Shown piece by piece: positions 1 to 11,357 of a stretch of DNA of 64,000 nucleotides. Origin of the DNA: Amaurobius ferox (lineage: Eukaryota; Arthropoda; Arachnida; Araneae; Amaurobiidae); NCBI GenBank assembly GCA_951213105.1, contig OX578153.1:53846520-53910519 (forward strand). The letters run 5' to 3'. Each line of letters starts with the position of its first letter. Within the stretch, counting starts at the first letter, position 1. A program made the translations under genes and the position numbers. Under the pieces are notes generated by a model that did not search any database, was not told where the DNA came from, and saw only the letters and a list, made by a program, of their open reading frames with translations.

Positions 1-3000
1 TCTGCAAATCCACAGTCATTTGAAGCTGCGAAAGAAATTGCCATTCTGGAAGAAGAAGTGCAGAATGAAGAGCTGGAAGAAATGACAGAGGACATAAATG
101 CTGTGAGAATCGAAAATGACCCTAAACATGAAATTGAAGAGCTGAAGAAAGACTTGAATTCAAAGAAGAAAGAATTTGAGAAGTTAAGAAAAAAATTCAG
201 TGAGAACTCAGAAAAAAGAAAGAAAAGACTGAATGAAATAAGAGAAGATCTGGAAAAGAGCAATTCCAGTTTTGAGGAATCTTTTATGGATACGCCCTCT
301 ACAAGCAGATACAATGAAAATGAATTGGAAGAGGAAGATTGGGAAGATATTCCAGAAAGAAAGAAACATAAACCATCAACATCTTTCAGAACTTCTACAC
401 CATCCAAGAGATCTGAAAATAGAAACCGTTTCAGTCAAAGAAGAATTCCGGTTGCCTCACAGGAAGAAGAGTGGTATGTTAAAAGTCCATATCAAAATTA
501 TTCTCCAAGAAAGAACTCTCTATTTTTTAGAAGACCTTTTCGTAACAGTTCATATAGAAATTCAAATTTCCAGAGAAGAAATTTTTCAAAATTTAGAAAT
601 TCTTTTGACAATTATAAATTTCAAAACTTCAATAATTTTGGATATAGAAGAAATAACAGATATTTTAATAATAGATTTGGTAATAGAAGACAATTTAGAG
701 GACAGAATTTCAGAACAAACTTTCAATCTCCACTATTTAATAGACAAAATTCTGAAGTTAGTTTCATGACGGAAAGCGAAACTCCTTGCCAAGGAAATTT
801 TCCTATTATTCAAGTTTTTGTTGAAGATGTCAAACTAAATGCATTAATCGACACTGGAAGTTCTATAAACATTATCTATAGTGATGCTTTACACAAAATC
901 AACCCGAGAAAAGTACAATTAAAACATACATCCACGATTCTGAGAGGAATTGGAAGTCAAAATATTTTGGTTGAGAGAAAAGCTTCTTTTCCCATTATTA
1001 TTGGAAATGAAAGAGATATGATTGAATGCTGCATTTTAAATACACCTGCCCCACGAATTTACAACATGATTTTGGGAAATACCTTTCTACATGAGAAACA
1101 AGTGACAATTACTTATAGACATAAACGTGTGAATTTCTTGTACTGTAGTATTCCCTTTACTGAATTTACCGAATCACAAAGTTTTACGGTGATTTCTGAT
1201 GATGTACAATTTAAACCAGTCGAGAGTTATGCAATAAGCCATGATTTTGACAGAAGGAATTACAATTTTACAAATGATGTGGATTATAGATCCAAAGACA
1301 CAAATTTTTCAAGAAATTTTAGAGGATATGAAAATAAGTGTAATAATGGATATTTATTTGAACAAAACAATTTTCACAATGAATTTAGAGATGTAGATTT
1401 TAGAAATTTTGATGCAAATGGAAATGAAAGGTCAAATATTGAATGTGAAAATGATTTATATGAAAGACAGATGAATGACAATGTACATACAGACAGATTT
1501 TTGACAAAAGACAATACCAGTGACAATGAAATATTTCAGACAGATTGTGATAAACATGATGAAGGAAGTTCACAACAAAACAAGGCAATAGGTATTGCCA
1601 AAGCATTTAAGAAATGTGTTTTAAAACCATTTTCTGAGTCTTTTATTAAATTAAAAAGAAATTACAAAATTAAGAAAGACACGACAATTTTACTTGAACC
1701 TATCAATAGTAGAGAATTTTCTGCAAACAAAATTTTCGTAGCCAGAAGCATTCATAAAATTCCTGAAAATGACTTTTTGTATGCAAGAGTTGCAAATCCA
1801 TCTGAGAAAATTGTTTATATAAACAAAGGTATGAAATTGGGAACTTTCGAAAACATCCATGAATCTGATACTGACATAAATAATAGAGTTGACATTGAAA
1901 ACTGTATTGAAGAAAATGAAACATTTGATGCATGGGGAGGAGATTTTGATTTGAAACATATGAACTATGCTCAGAAAACTCTACTTTTGAAATTATTAAG
2001 TAAATATAAACATGTTTTTGCTAAAAATATGAAAGAATTGTCTGGATGTGACACTATTTTGCACGAAATTAATCTTGAGTCTGACATACCTGTTAGGCAG
2101 AAGCCATACCGCATTCCACACAATTTACAGAAAGAACTTTCACGCCAGGTCAACGAATTGTTAGATGCCAAAATAATCCAAAGAAGTACTTCTCCTTACA
2201 ATACTCCGGTGTTGTTTGTTAAGAAACCTGATGGAAGTTATAGGTTAGTAGCCGATTTCCGAAAGTTAAATAAAATTACGATTGTAGAAAACTATCCGAT
2301 TCCGAATATATCGGAATTAATCGATAATTTGTCTGGAGCCTTGTATTTTTCGACTCTGGATCTAACCAGTGGATTTTACCAATTGTGTTTACATCCTAAT
2401 GATTATCCAAAAACTTCTTTTTCAACACCTGACGGTCACTTTGAATGGACAAGAACTCTTTTTGGTCTTAAGAATGCGCCCGCATCCTTTCAGAGACTGA
2501 TGTCTCTGTTGCTGGCTGGCATATCTGGAATTTACATAGATGATATAATAGTCGCTTCAAGAACATTCGAAGAACATTTGAAAAAACTAGAAGAAATTTT
2601 TGTAAGATTAAGTAAACATGGTCTAAAATTAAAGCCAAGTAAATGCCATTTCTTCAGAAAAACAATTAAGTATCTTGGATTTTTGGTATCAAATGGAAAA
2701 GTACAACCTGATACTCATAATTTGGAAGTTGTAGAAAAATTTAAAATTCCCAAATCAATTAAGAATGTGAGACAGTTTCTTGGACTCACTGGATTCTATA
2801 GAAAATTCATAAAAGATTATTCTGAACTTACCCTTCCACTAACAGAATTACTGAAGACTAAGAATAATGAAAGTAAAAAGAAATTTATTTGGACTAATGA
2901 AGCTCAAAAATCTTTTGAAATTTTAAAAGGAAAACTTTTGTCAAAACCAATTTTGACCCTTCCAGATTTTAGAAAACCATTTATTTTACATACTGATGCT

Positions 3001-5307
3001 TCAAATCACTCTTTAGGCTGCTATTTGTCCCAAGAAGATGAAAATAAAATTTTGCATCCAATATCTTATGCTAGTCGTAAACTTAATGAAGCTGAATGTA
3101 AATATAGTGTTGTCGAAAGAGAAGCATTAGCCGTTGTATGGGCTACTAACTATTATAAACACTATTTAATTGGAAAACCTTTTACAATTTTTTGTGACCA
3201 AAAATCTTTGTCCTTTATATTTAAATTAAAAGATCCTACATCTAGATTGGCTAGATGGATTGCATCTCTATCACAATTTGATTATCAAATAGTACATAAA
3301 CCAGGAAAAGCAAATGTGGTTGCTGATTATATGTCAAGAAATGTAGATGAATGTACAAATACTATTGACAATATTCCACAAAGATTTGTGTCACAATATA
3401 AAGTTATAAATCAAAATGTTAATCAAAATTTTCCAAGTGTAAATCAAAATTCTCAAAGCTCTAATAATGTAAACAATACTAATAGTAGCAATAGAAGAGA
3501 ATCAGAAGTCAATTTGAATCCTACCAATACAAATGAAGTAAATGAAATTTGTGCTGTTAATAATAATGAAAGTGAAATGCAAAATGAAAATAACATACAA
3601 AGTGGTCAATTGGAACAAACATTTACTTGTCCTACCTTGCTCATAAGAATTAAGAATGCTCAAAAATCTGACCCAAGGTGCAATAAAATTATAGATCTCT
3701 TAGATAAAAACATAAAACCTTACCCACAAACTTTGGTATTTTTTAGAAAAGATGATATATTGTGGTGTACTCATAGACACCCTAAGCGTAGACACCAAGA
3801 ACAAGAAAGAGTTGTTGTTCCGCAGGAACTTGTGTCTGAAATTTTATGGCTGCATCATGATTGCCCTACTTACGCACATTGTGGATTTAGAAGAACTTTA
3901 GCTTCTGTAAGTAGAAAATATTTTTGGCAGGGAATGTATTCCCAAACACAAAATTATGTAGCCTCATGTGAAATTTGTGTGGTAAATCGTGGTTTTAGAA
4001 ATAACAAAGCACCCATTCAAAAATTTTCAAGATCCACATATCCATTTGAGCGAATAGCCATGGATTGTGTTGGACCATTACCTATATCAAGATCTGGAAA
4101 TAAATTTATACTTGTCATAACTGACTATTTTACAAGATGGCCTGAAGCATATCCCTTGGCTTCAATTAAAACTGAAGACATTTTAAGTTGCTTAGAGCAC
4201 TACATGGCTCAGCATGGTATACCTAAATTTATCGTCTCGGATCAAGGGACGAATTTTGTTTCTAGAACAGCAAGATGTTTTTATAAGAAATTAGGAATAA
4301 TAAAGAATACTACTACTGCCTACATGCCATCTGTAGACGGTTGTGTTGAAAGATTAAATGGTACTTTGATCAGATCCTTGAAAAATATTGCATATAACGA
4401 TAAAGATAATTGGGACAATCTGATCCACTTTGCTTTATTGGCGCATAGAAATGCCATACATGCTTCTACGGGTGAATCGCCTGCTTATTTACTCTATGGT
4501 AGAGATTTAACAGTTCCAAATACTTTGATTGCTGGATTTAAACCTCCGACATATGAATCAACATATGATTATGGGGAAGACATGAGATTCCGACTTAAAA
4601 GAACATATGATGTAGTAAAAAATAACTTAGAAAAAGCTGAAAATTCACAAATTTTACAACAGCATAAGAAAGCAAAGATGCCCAATATTAAAGTTGGTGA
4701 CTTAGTGTATCTTTACACTCCCTTTTTGCCTCAAGGCCAGTCAAGAAAACTGAGCTCCTTTAATAAAGGCCCTTTTAAAGTGATAAAACAAACTTCTGCT
4801 GTCAATTTTTTAATAAAACATGTAATGAATCCCAAAAATGAACAACTGGTTCATGTGAACAGACTGACTCTTTTACCTCCAAGAAGAGAGGAATTGCAAA
4901 AATTTTCAAAACAAACTACTGAAACTCAAAAATTGAACTCTAAGTCAAATAAACTTACTCCTGTGATCACCGCTGAGAAAGACTCTGTGAAACTAAAATC
5001 TTGTTTATCAAGAAATTCAGAAAAATCTCAAAACAAAAAGACTGTGAAAAGAGTAAGATTTAATTTGCCAAATAAAAGGGTAAACGAAAATGCTGTTCAT
5101 ACTAGATCAAACTTTCATGCTAATAAAAGTCAACAATATGCACATAGAAATAATTCAAATAACTTTGATAATAGAGGAAATGGAAGAATCATTTACAACA
5201 ATAACTTTAGAAATAATTATATACCACACCAAAATCAGTATTATATGACAAACAGAAATACACGTACACCTTATAATCTGAGGAATCAAAGATTTTCACA
5301 ATATTAA
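1..5307 (+). CDS. gypsy (Ty3-type) retrotransposon Gag-Pol polyprotein, 5' end outside window
   Basis: The frame is open from base 1, so the protein continues past the left edge; the first usable start I see, GTG at 58, is not the real one. Counting residues from 58, order is: Lys/Glu-rich coiled coil (1-75), Arg/Asn/Phe-rich basic region (about 140-225), aspartic protease with DTG at 265-267, spacer, reverse transcriptase with YIDD at 826-829, RNase H with Asp980, integrase zinc module (H1267, H1274, C1304, C1307) and integrase triad D1336, D1395, E1431 (D-x35-E), then a GPF module and a second Arg/Asn-rich tail. RT copies the RNA, RNase H removes it and integrase inserts the DNA. No CCHC zinc knuckle is visible. 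There is no stop or frameshift over about 1,768 codons, so this copy looks recent. Confidence 0.95.
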   Translation, partial: SANPQSFEAAKEIAILEEEVQNEELEEMTEDINAVRIENDPKHEIEELKKDLNSKKKEFEKLRKKFSENSEKRKKRLNEIREDLEKSNSSFEESFMDTPSTSRYNENELEEEDWEDIPERKKHKPSTSFRTSTPSKRSENRNRFSQRRIPVASQEEEWYVKSPYQNYSPRKNSLFFRRPFRNSSYRNSNFQRRNFSKFRNSFDNYKFQNFNNFGYRRNNRYFNNRFGNRRQFRGQNFRTNFQSPLFNRQNSEVSFMTESETPCQGNFPIIQVFVEDVKLNALIDTGSSINIIYSDALHKINPRKVQLKHTSTILRGIGSQNILVERKASFPIIIGNERDMIECCILNTPAPRIYNMILGNTFLHEKQVTITYRHKRVNFLYCSIPFTEFTESQSFTVISDDVQFKPVESYAISHDFDRRNYNFTNDVDYRSKDTNFSRNFRGYENKCNNGYLFEQNNFHNEFRDVDFRNFDANGNERSNIECENDLYERQMNDNVHTDRFLTKDNTSDNEIFQTDCDKHDEGSSQQNKAIGIAKAFKKCVLKPFSESFIKLKRNYKIKKDTTILLEPINSREFSANKIFVARSIHKIPENDFLYARVANPSEKIVYINKGMKLGTFENIHESDTDINNRVDIENCIEENETFDAWGGDFDLKHMNYAQKTLLLKLLSKYKHVFAKNMKELSGCDTILHEINLESDIPVRQKPYRIPHNLQKELSRQVNELLDAKIIQRSTSPYNTPVLFVKKPDGSYRLVADFRKLNKITIVENYPIPNISELIDNLSGALYFSTLDLTSGFYQLCLHPNDYPKTSFSTPDGHFEWTRTLFGLKNAPASFQRLMSLLLAGISGIYIDDIIVASRTFEEHLKKLEEIFVRLSKHGLKLKPSKCHFFRKTIKYLGFLVSNGKVQPDTHNLEVVEKFKIPKSIKNVRQFLGLTGFYRKFIKDYSELTLPLTELLKTKNNESKKKFIWTNEAQKSFEILKGKLLSKPILTLPDFRKPFILHTDASNHSLGCYLSQEDENKILHPISYASRKLNEAECKYSVVEREALAVVWATNYYKHYLIGKPFTIFCDQKSLSFIFKLKDPTSRLARWIASLSQFDYQIVHKPGKANVVADYMSRNVDECTNTIDNIPQRFVSQYKVINQNVNQNFPSVNQNSQSSNNVNNTNSSNRRESEVNLNPTNTNEVNEICAVNNNESEMQNENNIQSGQLEQTFTCPTLLIRIKNAQKSDPRCNKIIDLLDKNIKPYPQTLVFFRKDDILWCTHRHPKRRHQEQERVVVPQELVSEILWLHHDCPTYAHCGFRRTLASVSRKYFWQGMYSQTQNYVASCEICVVNRGFRNNKAPIQKFSRSTYPFERIAMDCVGPLPISRSGNKFILVITDYFTRWPEAYPLASIKTEDILSCLEHYMAQHGIPKFIVSDQGTNFVSRTARCFYKKLGIIKNTTTAYMPSVDGCVERLNGTLIRSLKNIAYNDKDNWDNLIHFALLAHRNAIHASTGESPAYLLYGRDLTVPNTLIAGFKPPTYESTYDYGEDMRFRLKRTYDVVKNNLEKAENSQILQQHKKAKMPNIKVGDLVYLYTPFLPQGQSRKLSSFNKGPFKVIKQTSAVNFLIKHVMNPKNEQLVHVNRLTLLPPRREELQKFSKQTTETQKLNSKSNKLTPVITAEKDSVKLKSCLSRNSEKSQNKKTVKRVRFNLPNKRVNENAVHTRSNFHANKSQQYAHRNNSNNFDNRGNGRIIYNNNFRNNYIPHQNQYYMTNRNTRTPYNLRNQRFSQY

Positions 5308-7588
5308 ATTTTAGTTGAGTTCACAATTTTTCAGAAATTAAATTTTGCAAGAAAGATTTCATTTTTAGTTAAAGTTTATACTTGTTTAAGTTTTATATTT
5401 CAATATTGTCTTTTAAAATAGAATTTATGAAAAAATTGTTGTGATTTTAAAATTTATTGGAAATCTTGCATTTAAAGTAAAAAGTAAATAAGAAAAAGTA
5501 ATTGATTTGTGAACTATAATTTATGAATGTTTATATTGTAATTTAAATAATAAGTAAATTTGTTAATTGACTCTCCTTGGACTTTAAAATTTTTCGAGAG
5601 TCTTGTTTTGATCGACTTTGATTATACTGATGTGTTTTATTGTAAAAAATGTTTGATTATTTGTTTAAGTTCTTGAATGAAAATAATTAAAATGGTGGTG
5701 GTAAATTGTTGTTCCCCTAAGTAAAAGGGAGAAAATTTTGAATTCTGAAGAAAATTTTGAATTTTGAAAAAGTAAATATTGGAAACTAAATGATTTATTA
5801 AAATAAAATTGAAATTAATATAAAGTAAATATAAAGAATTTAAGTAATTTGAATTTGAAAATGGAAAGTTTGAATTTGAGAATTTTTGAAAATTTAATGA
5901 AATTTTTTTTTTGGAGATCAAAAGTAAATGATCTCTTTTGAAAAATGTTTTTGAAACTTTGTTGCTGAGAGAGGTGAAAATTTTTGGCTGATGTTTTGTT
6001 GAAATTCTTTTCTCTTGAAATTCCATTTCACATTGTTGTTTTTTTTTGACCAGCAGTTTTCAAATATCTACACACATTTCAGTTAGTCATCATATTCTTA
6101 TGCTGCAACCTCCTTTTCTGAAAGCTGGCTGGTGGACGCAAACATGGACATATTTACATTGGATCACAGACGAAGAAGCAGCTTAGCAAATTAAAGTTCC
6201 GAACTTTTGTGGCAGGACTGGAGTCCTGGACCACAACTTGTTCCGAGCCTACCTAGGACGGTTGTGATTGGCCAGGTGGGAAACTGGTGAAGCTATGAGG
6301 ATGATGATGATGAAGAAGATGATGATGATGGGATCAGCGCAAGCTGTCCAAAAAAATTTTTTGATGATATCCGTTGCTTCTGAGGCATGTCCTGGCGTCC
6401 TGTTTCTGCTGCAATCGCTTCCTGCACGCGAGTATTTTTTTTTTCTTTTTACACCTCCCTTTTTCTGTGTTTGGCAACTCGTTAGTCCCCGCCGAGTTTG
6501 CTCTTTAGATGTGTTCCTGCTCTTTTACATAACTGACGTGAATTTCAGGAGAAATTTTTCTCCTTCTCTCTCTCTCAGTAGACAAATGTATATAAATGTA
6601 AATTTTTCTTTTGTGACATGAAGTGGTCACTTGTTGAGTTATTTCAGAGTGAAAGTTGTTAAAAGTAAAGTAAATTGAAATTTTAAGATAAATTAAATAA
6701 TGTAAAAATAAATGAATGATTTAAAGTAATTTATGAAAGTTGAGTCAGAATGAGAAAATTCTGAATTGTCTTGATGACAAAAATAAGTTGAATAAAAGTT
6801 AATGTTAAATTTGTTGAATAAATGATGAAAAGTTGAAATGTTGAAAAATTGAAGATAAATGTAATTTAAAGTTAATATGTTGAATTTGAAAGTAAATTAA
6901 AGTGAAAGTTAAGATTTAATGAAGTTTTGAAATGAAAAATTGAAATTGAAAAATGGAAATATTGAAAGTGACCTTGTTCTCAAAGAGTGAGACAAATTTT
7001 TGAATGAGTAAAGAATCTCATTACTTGAATATGACAAATTTAATTTAGAAATTAATTTTCAAAATATTTAGCCTTTTGAAAAAAAAAATAGAATAATTGT
7101 TTTGTGTCACTTGTGTGTTTTGAAAGTGACAAATGTTTGAAATTTTGAAATTTTTTAATTGTTTATATTGTTAAGTTTGTAAATTCATATTATATCATAT
7201 TTTATTTTTCATATCACCTGGTTGATCTCAATGTGGTTGATTGAGATATTGTGTGTCAGGCAAATTGCCTTGACAAATTTTTCTGATTTAAGTGTAATTT
7301 AAATGTGAATTTTTGTAAAGGTTCCTTTAAGATGTGGTGACGCCTTGTCATCCTTTTGGTTTTCTTTTGGTCCTTACCTGTGGTGATGAGTGGCTTGGCC
7401 AGTCATTCAGATCTACAGTGTTGTTGCTTTTGAGAGAGGTGAACGATCGCACTTTTCTCGCCCAAAATTTTGTTTTAAATTATTTTACACTTACAGGTTC
7501 CTAAAACTCTTTGTAAATTTTTGTGTTTTTGTGTTTTTAAGTGAGAGAAAAATTTTCCTCACTGTGTTCGGAAAATTTTTACCTCCCA
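5308..7588 (+). other. long non-coding 3' region of the gypsy element
   Basis: About 2.3 kb lie between the pol stop and the polypurine tract, the place where env would sit. It is A/T-rich with many short ORFs of skewed composition, such as a Met-run ORF at 6268-6621. I see no membrane or envelope-like protein. A more G/C-rich block at about 6050-6500 may be foreign or regulatory. Confidence 0.5.
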
Positions 7589-7600
7589 GAAGGGGAGAGC
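7589..7600 (+). other. polypurine tract of the 5' gypsy element
   Basis: The purine block GAAGGGGAGAGC is followed directly by TGTCATG. This is the arrangement expected for the plus-strand primer site next to a 3' LTR. The complete element at 37819-43155 has the same pattern (AAGGGGGGAGAC then TGTAACG). Confidence 0.6.
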
Positions 7601-8150
7601 TGTCATGTCGCAATTCTGCGCCATGAGCCTTTCTTATTTTTATGCGAGAGAAACATCCTTCTCTCCGTTCGTGCCTGTGCTGTGTTTTTCGCTAACACTT
7701 GTTTCCATTGAAATTGCATTAAAAAGCGCATTTGGTCGTGAATTCGTTGGAATGTCTGGACTTAGTGTCTGGCCGAGAAGCGTGACGTTTTGCTGACTTG
7801 TTGCTAGGAGAGCGCGCCGTCCAATCAGGAAGAGGCGCATTTTTGCGAAGGAGAACTTTTGCGTGGGCTCAGGCGACCCACACTTCTCTCTCTTCGAGCT
7901 GGAAAATTTCGACTGAAAAGTCGCATCGAAAGTTTTGTCTAGAAAAGAGACAAAAGGCGTTTAGCCGAAATGGCTAACTGGCGGAGATGGGCATTTTGGT
8001 TCTAAAGGAAACCGCCCCTGCATTTCTGGAGATGATTGAAGAAGATCCTGGATACTTACATTAATTATTATGTACATTTTCTAAAATATATTTTTTCCAT
8101 TCCAGGAATCTATTCGACATCGACGCCGAGCTTTGAAGTAGCTATTCAAA
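7601..8150 (+). repeat. probable 3' LTR of the 5' gypsy element (right end uncertain)
   Basis: It starts with TG directly after the polypurine tract and is clearly more G/C-rich than the sequence before it. The matching 5' LTR is outside the window, so the right end cannot be set by comparison. I end it near a CA at about 8150. A pyrimidine-rich AG acceptor-like site lies at about 8090-8105. Confidence 0.45.
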
Positions 8151-8667
8151 TTCGTTCGGTGTGTAAAATCGACTGATGGCTAATACTTAAAGTTTTGGAC
8201 TCTTTATCCCTCCTCGTGTCCTTTTGAGAACTTTGTTCTACTTAAAATCGTGCACATCTGATGAGAGGTATTTTCTGAAAAGCGTGAAATGTATAATAGC
8301 CAGGTAACATTTTCTTTACGGGAATTTTAATGCCGTACAGCACCGGCATATTGACGAATGATTTCTAATATTAACAGGCTCATGTCAAAATGTATTTATT
8401 GATAACTTAAAATCTAAATTAAATCATATGATTATTGAAGTGAATTATTGTATGCTATATAAATTTTGAACAGAGCAGAAAGGCAGATTGTGTTATTATA
8501 AATGAAGCTCTGAATTGATAAATTGATTTTTAAAGTAAAATACTTAAGGCCCCGCTAACCGTTCAATCGAACTCAAATCCGCAACAATCTGTTCCCTAGA
8601 TGTCGCTTGTAAAAATGGTATGGTTGCAAGAATTCAGCTTTTAGCTCTGTTTTCACAGTCCCTTTTC
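8151..8667. other. no gene recognised
   Basis: Mostly A/T-rich sequence with no recognisable coding or repeat structure. The block from about 8545 is richer in G/C and runs into the small minus-strand ORF downstream. Confidence 0.4.
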
Positions 8668-8892
8668 CTAATTGAGCTGCCCATCATCGAAATGACTCCC
8701 ACCAAAAATAAGCCTCTCTTTGTATCCTATTTCGGGACGCACTAAAGCCATAAATTCCCCTACCCTTATCCCGGGTGAGGGAGTGTCACGATACAATGCC
8801 TTGTGGTCACGGGCCTGCATTGAATAAACCAGTTCAGTTTCAGCCCTCCGAACAGAAAGAAATAGTTTTGAACTGTTCTTGTCTGATGCCAT
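8668..8892 (-). CDS. unrecognised 74-codon ORF, possible exon or repeat remnant
   Basis: A minus-strand ORF with an ATG and balanced amino-acid composition lies in a G/C-rich island inside A/T-rich sequence. I recognise no domain, signal peptide or membrane segment. It ends in a stop shortly before an inserted B-type fragment. It could be a remnant of a host exon or of an unidentified element. Confidence 0.22.
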   Translation of the reverse strand: MASDKNSSKLFLSVRRAETELVYSMQARDHKALYRDTPSPGIRVGEFMALVRPEIGYKERLIFGGSHFDDGQLN

Positions 8893-9065
8893 ATCGTACT
8901 GATGATTAGATTATTTTATTGGAAATTTGCGTAAATTTTCAAATAAAGTTTAGTTGAAAGTTGGAGCCAGCAGCAGAATTACTTTAACATTTATGATTAA
9001 TACCAAATTGGGTTTAAAACTGGGAAATTTGATGTGAAAGACAATGTAAGATTCCTGTTTATTAA

Positions 9066-9374
9066 ATTGTGATTGCATACATCGTTTTATAAGAAAAAAG
9101 AAATCTTTCACTTCAAAAATTAACGAAAATCTCGCCAAATGGATAAAAGTGACGCTAAATCAATGAAAATGACTACTAATTGATGAAAATTCAATATCTT
9201 GGAAAGAATATAAGTATCTACTATACAGATAAGCTATTTTTTTTTCTGTAAAAGTCGTAAATTTATTGCATTATATAAGGAAAGTCATGTGTTGCCCACA
9301 TCAGATTTTTTTACTGAATTGTGATTGCATACCTCGTCTTATAAGAAAGAAGAAATCTTCCTCTTCAAAATACT
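9066..9374 (+). repeat. 57-bp direct repeat on either side of a B-type fragment
   Basis: About 57 bp beginning ATTGTGATTGCATAC occurs at 9066-9122 and again at 9318-9374, with roughly 6-8 differences. A 190-bp end of a B-type repeat lies exactly between the two copies. Confidence 0.65.
9119..9308 (+). mobile_element. B-type hairpin-ended repeat, right-end fragment
   Basis: This matches the right end of full B copies such as 46246-47192: the TATATAAGGAAAGT block, then the small ATGTG/CACAT hairpin and a T run. The left hairpin and body are missing. Confidence 0.8.
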
Positions 9375-9954
9375 AGAGAAATATTTTACCTCCAGACCTT
9401 TGGCAATTAGTGTTTATTTAAAACAGCAGTAATTGCAATAGATATCGAGATTGTCAATGTTGGCGTATTTCAAAAACTGTAGGGTGTTAATTCACAGTTT
9501 AAGCCACTGGGGGGGGGGGGTGGAGGAGTCTACCAGACTCACTGATCTACATTGACAGTGCAAAGTTCTACCATATGCAATGCCCAAATCTCGTCCTGAT
9601 CTAGTTCGGAGTCGCTGGCAGAAACTCATGACAGAAACACCGAACTGCAATCAAGTTTAGAAATTTATTAATCCAAACAAAGTGACTTATTCACACCCAC
9701 GTGCAATATCATCATCAAAATGCAATTGACATTTAATTAATATTCCGTGAAATAAAATATTATTGGCGAATTCTACGGGATTTAGTTACAACGGTATTAT
9801 AAAAAGTATAAAAAACGTATATAAACCCCGTAAATGACATAAACTAAGTCCATCAGAAAGATTTTAAGAGATTTGTTTAATAATATTGCATACGGAAAGT
9901 GAAGCTATTGGATGATATTTACTCCTTTTTATTTTTATGCAATTTGCTTATAAA
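9375..9954. other. no gene recognised
   Basis: A/T-rich sequence with an 11-base G run at about 9510-9520. The block 9520-9660 has higher G/C, but I see no ORF or known element in it. Confidence 0.4.
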
Positions 9955-10531
9955 TATATCTGAAAAGCGTACACTATCTCAAGAACGGTTTACTCTTGAA
10001 TTCTAAAGTTTATGTCATTCGCTTCCTATTAATAGCGTATGGAATGATTAGTTATTCAAGGTCCTAATATTTTAAATATAGTTTTTCAAAAAGCCATTCA
10101 AAGATCGTCCATTATTTCGAGAACTGTTCGTGCTAGCTTTTCTAAAACTTGCATCGTTCGATTTCTAATGAAAGATTACATAAGAAATGATTATGTGTTT
10201 GTAATTACTGAAGGTCCTGGGTTTTTTTTAATTCATACAAAAATCCGGGGGGGGGGCGGTCTTCCTAACTGCGATGAAAATGAATGGGGTTCAACTAATC
10301 ACCGAGTGTGGTAATCGTCCAAAATTATTTCCAAAACGCTTCATTCGTTCATGAGATATCGAGTCCACAGGCTCAAGGATACACAAATATACACACACAC
10401 TACATCAAAAACATTCGATTCGAGTTCGGGTATGCTTGAAACGTGCTCTTCCGTCGGAAACTCGCATTCGAATTTTAGACCATGTCACAGTACTTTCCCT
10501 ATGCATTATGCACTATGTATGTAGGGAAAGT
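9955..10531 (-). mobile_element. C-type hairpin-ended repeat, inverted copy
   Basis: Read on the minus strand it begins at 10531 with a hairpin (ACTTTCCCTACATA ... TAGGGAAAGT). It then has the shared CGA-rich block, a degenerate CA/GT microsatellite and a G run. It has diverged from the B type and its other end is not preserved. Confidence 0.75.
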
Positions 10532-10738
10532 AAACGTGATTGCGATGAAGTAAATGGGAATGTTTTTATCAATGATTATAAGAACATATCAATAATTACT
10601 CAGTATTACAAGATATTTTTGTCACTATAATAATCTAAACAATATTCGAACCTTCAGTTTGACAATCAAAACGTCAAAAAACGTAATGTTATTTTCTAAG
10701 TAGCAGATAATAGCTGCTAATATTTAGGAATCATATGT

Positions 10739-11357
10739 AACTAAAAATAAACAAGAAAGATCAATCATGCATAAAGCATTGATTATGAAACACTTTCCAA
10801 CTTCAATGAAATCTTATTTAAACATCTCTAAAATGAGATACATTCCTCGGTAATATTTTTAAAATTATCACAATACTACATTAATTTATTATATTTGAAA
10901 ACTTAAAACTTCATCGAAAGAAATGAACTTCATTCAAATCACGGCATTGAAATATAAATTGCCTGGTTTAAACATCTCTAAAATGCGAAAGCACTATAAA
11001 ATATCTGAAAGCACTAAATTCTTCAAAATTCACAAACATCGCGAATTGGGAATGGTTTCATGTGTAACAAGCGATAGTAAGATGACATATTTGTGGAAAA
11101 GTTTCTAAAGCAAAAATTTAAAATAAACAAGAAAAATCAATCATGCATAAATCATTGATTATTAAGCACTTTCCAACTGAAATGCCACTTTATTTAATCA
11201 TCCCTGAAATGCAATACATGCAGCACTGATATTTTTTAAATTAACACAGTACTACAATAATTTATTAAATTTGGAAACCTGAAACTTCATCAAAAAAATG
11301 CAAAAAAAAATCGTCTGCTTCTCTATGTAAAATCAATGAATATTTCATACATATCAC
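10739..11357 (+). repeat. D repeat, two adjacent direct copies
   Basis: Two related copies of about 230 bp lie in the same direction at 10739-10975 and 11117-11357. A third is at 22438-22690. All share AAGAAAGATCAAKCATGCAT near the left end, a TTATTTAAWCAT block and a run ending in ATAAATYGYCTG. There is no coding capacity. Confidence 0.7.

Noticed and set aside
272..769. 165-codon ORF overlapping Gag in another frame
   Set aside because: It lies wholly inside the long Gag-Pol frame and reflects its A/G-rich codons.
6268..6621. 117-codon ORF starting with a Met run in the gypsy tail
   Set aside because: Composition is driven by GATGATGAT repeats and T runs, with no domain; it is probably not translated.
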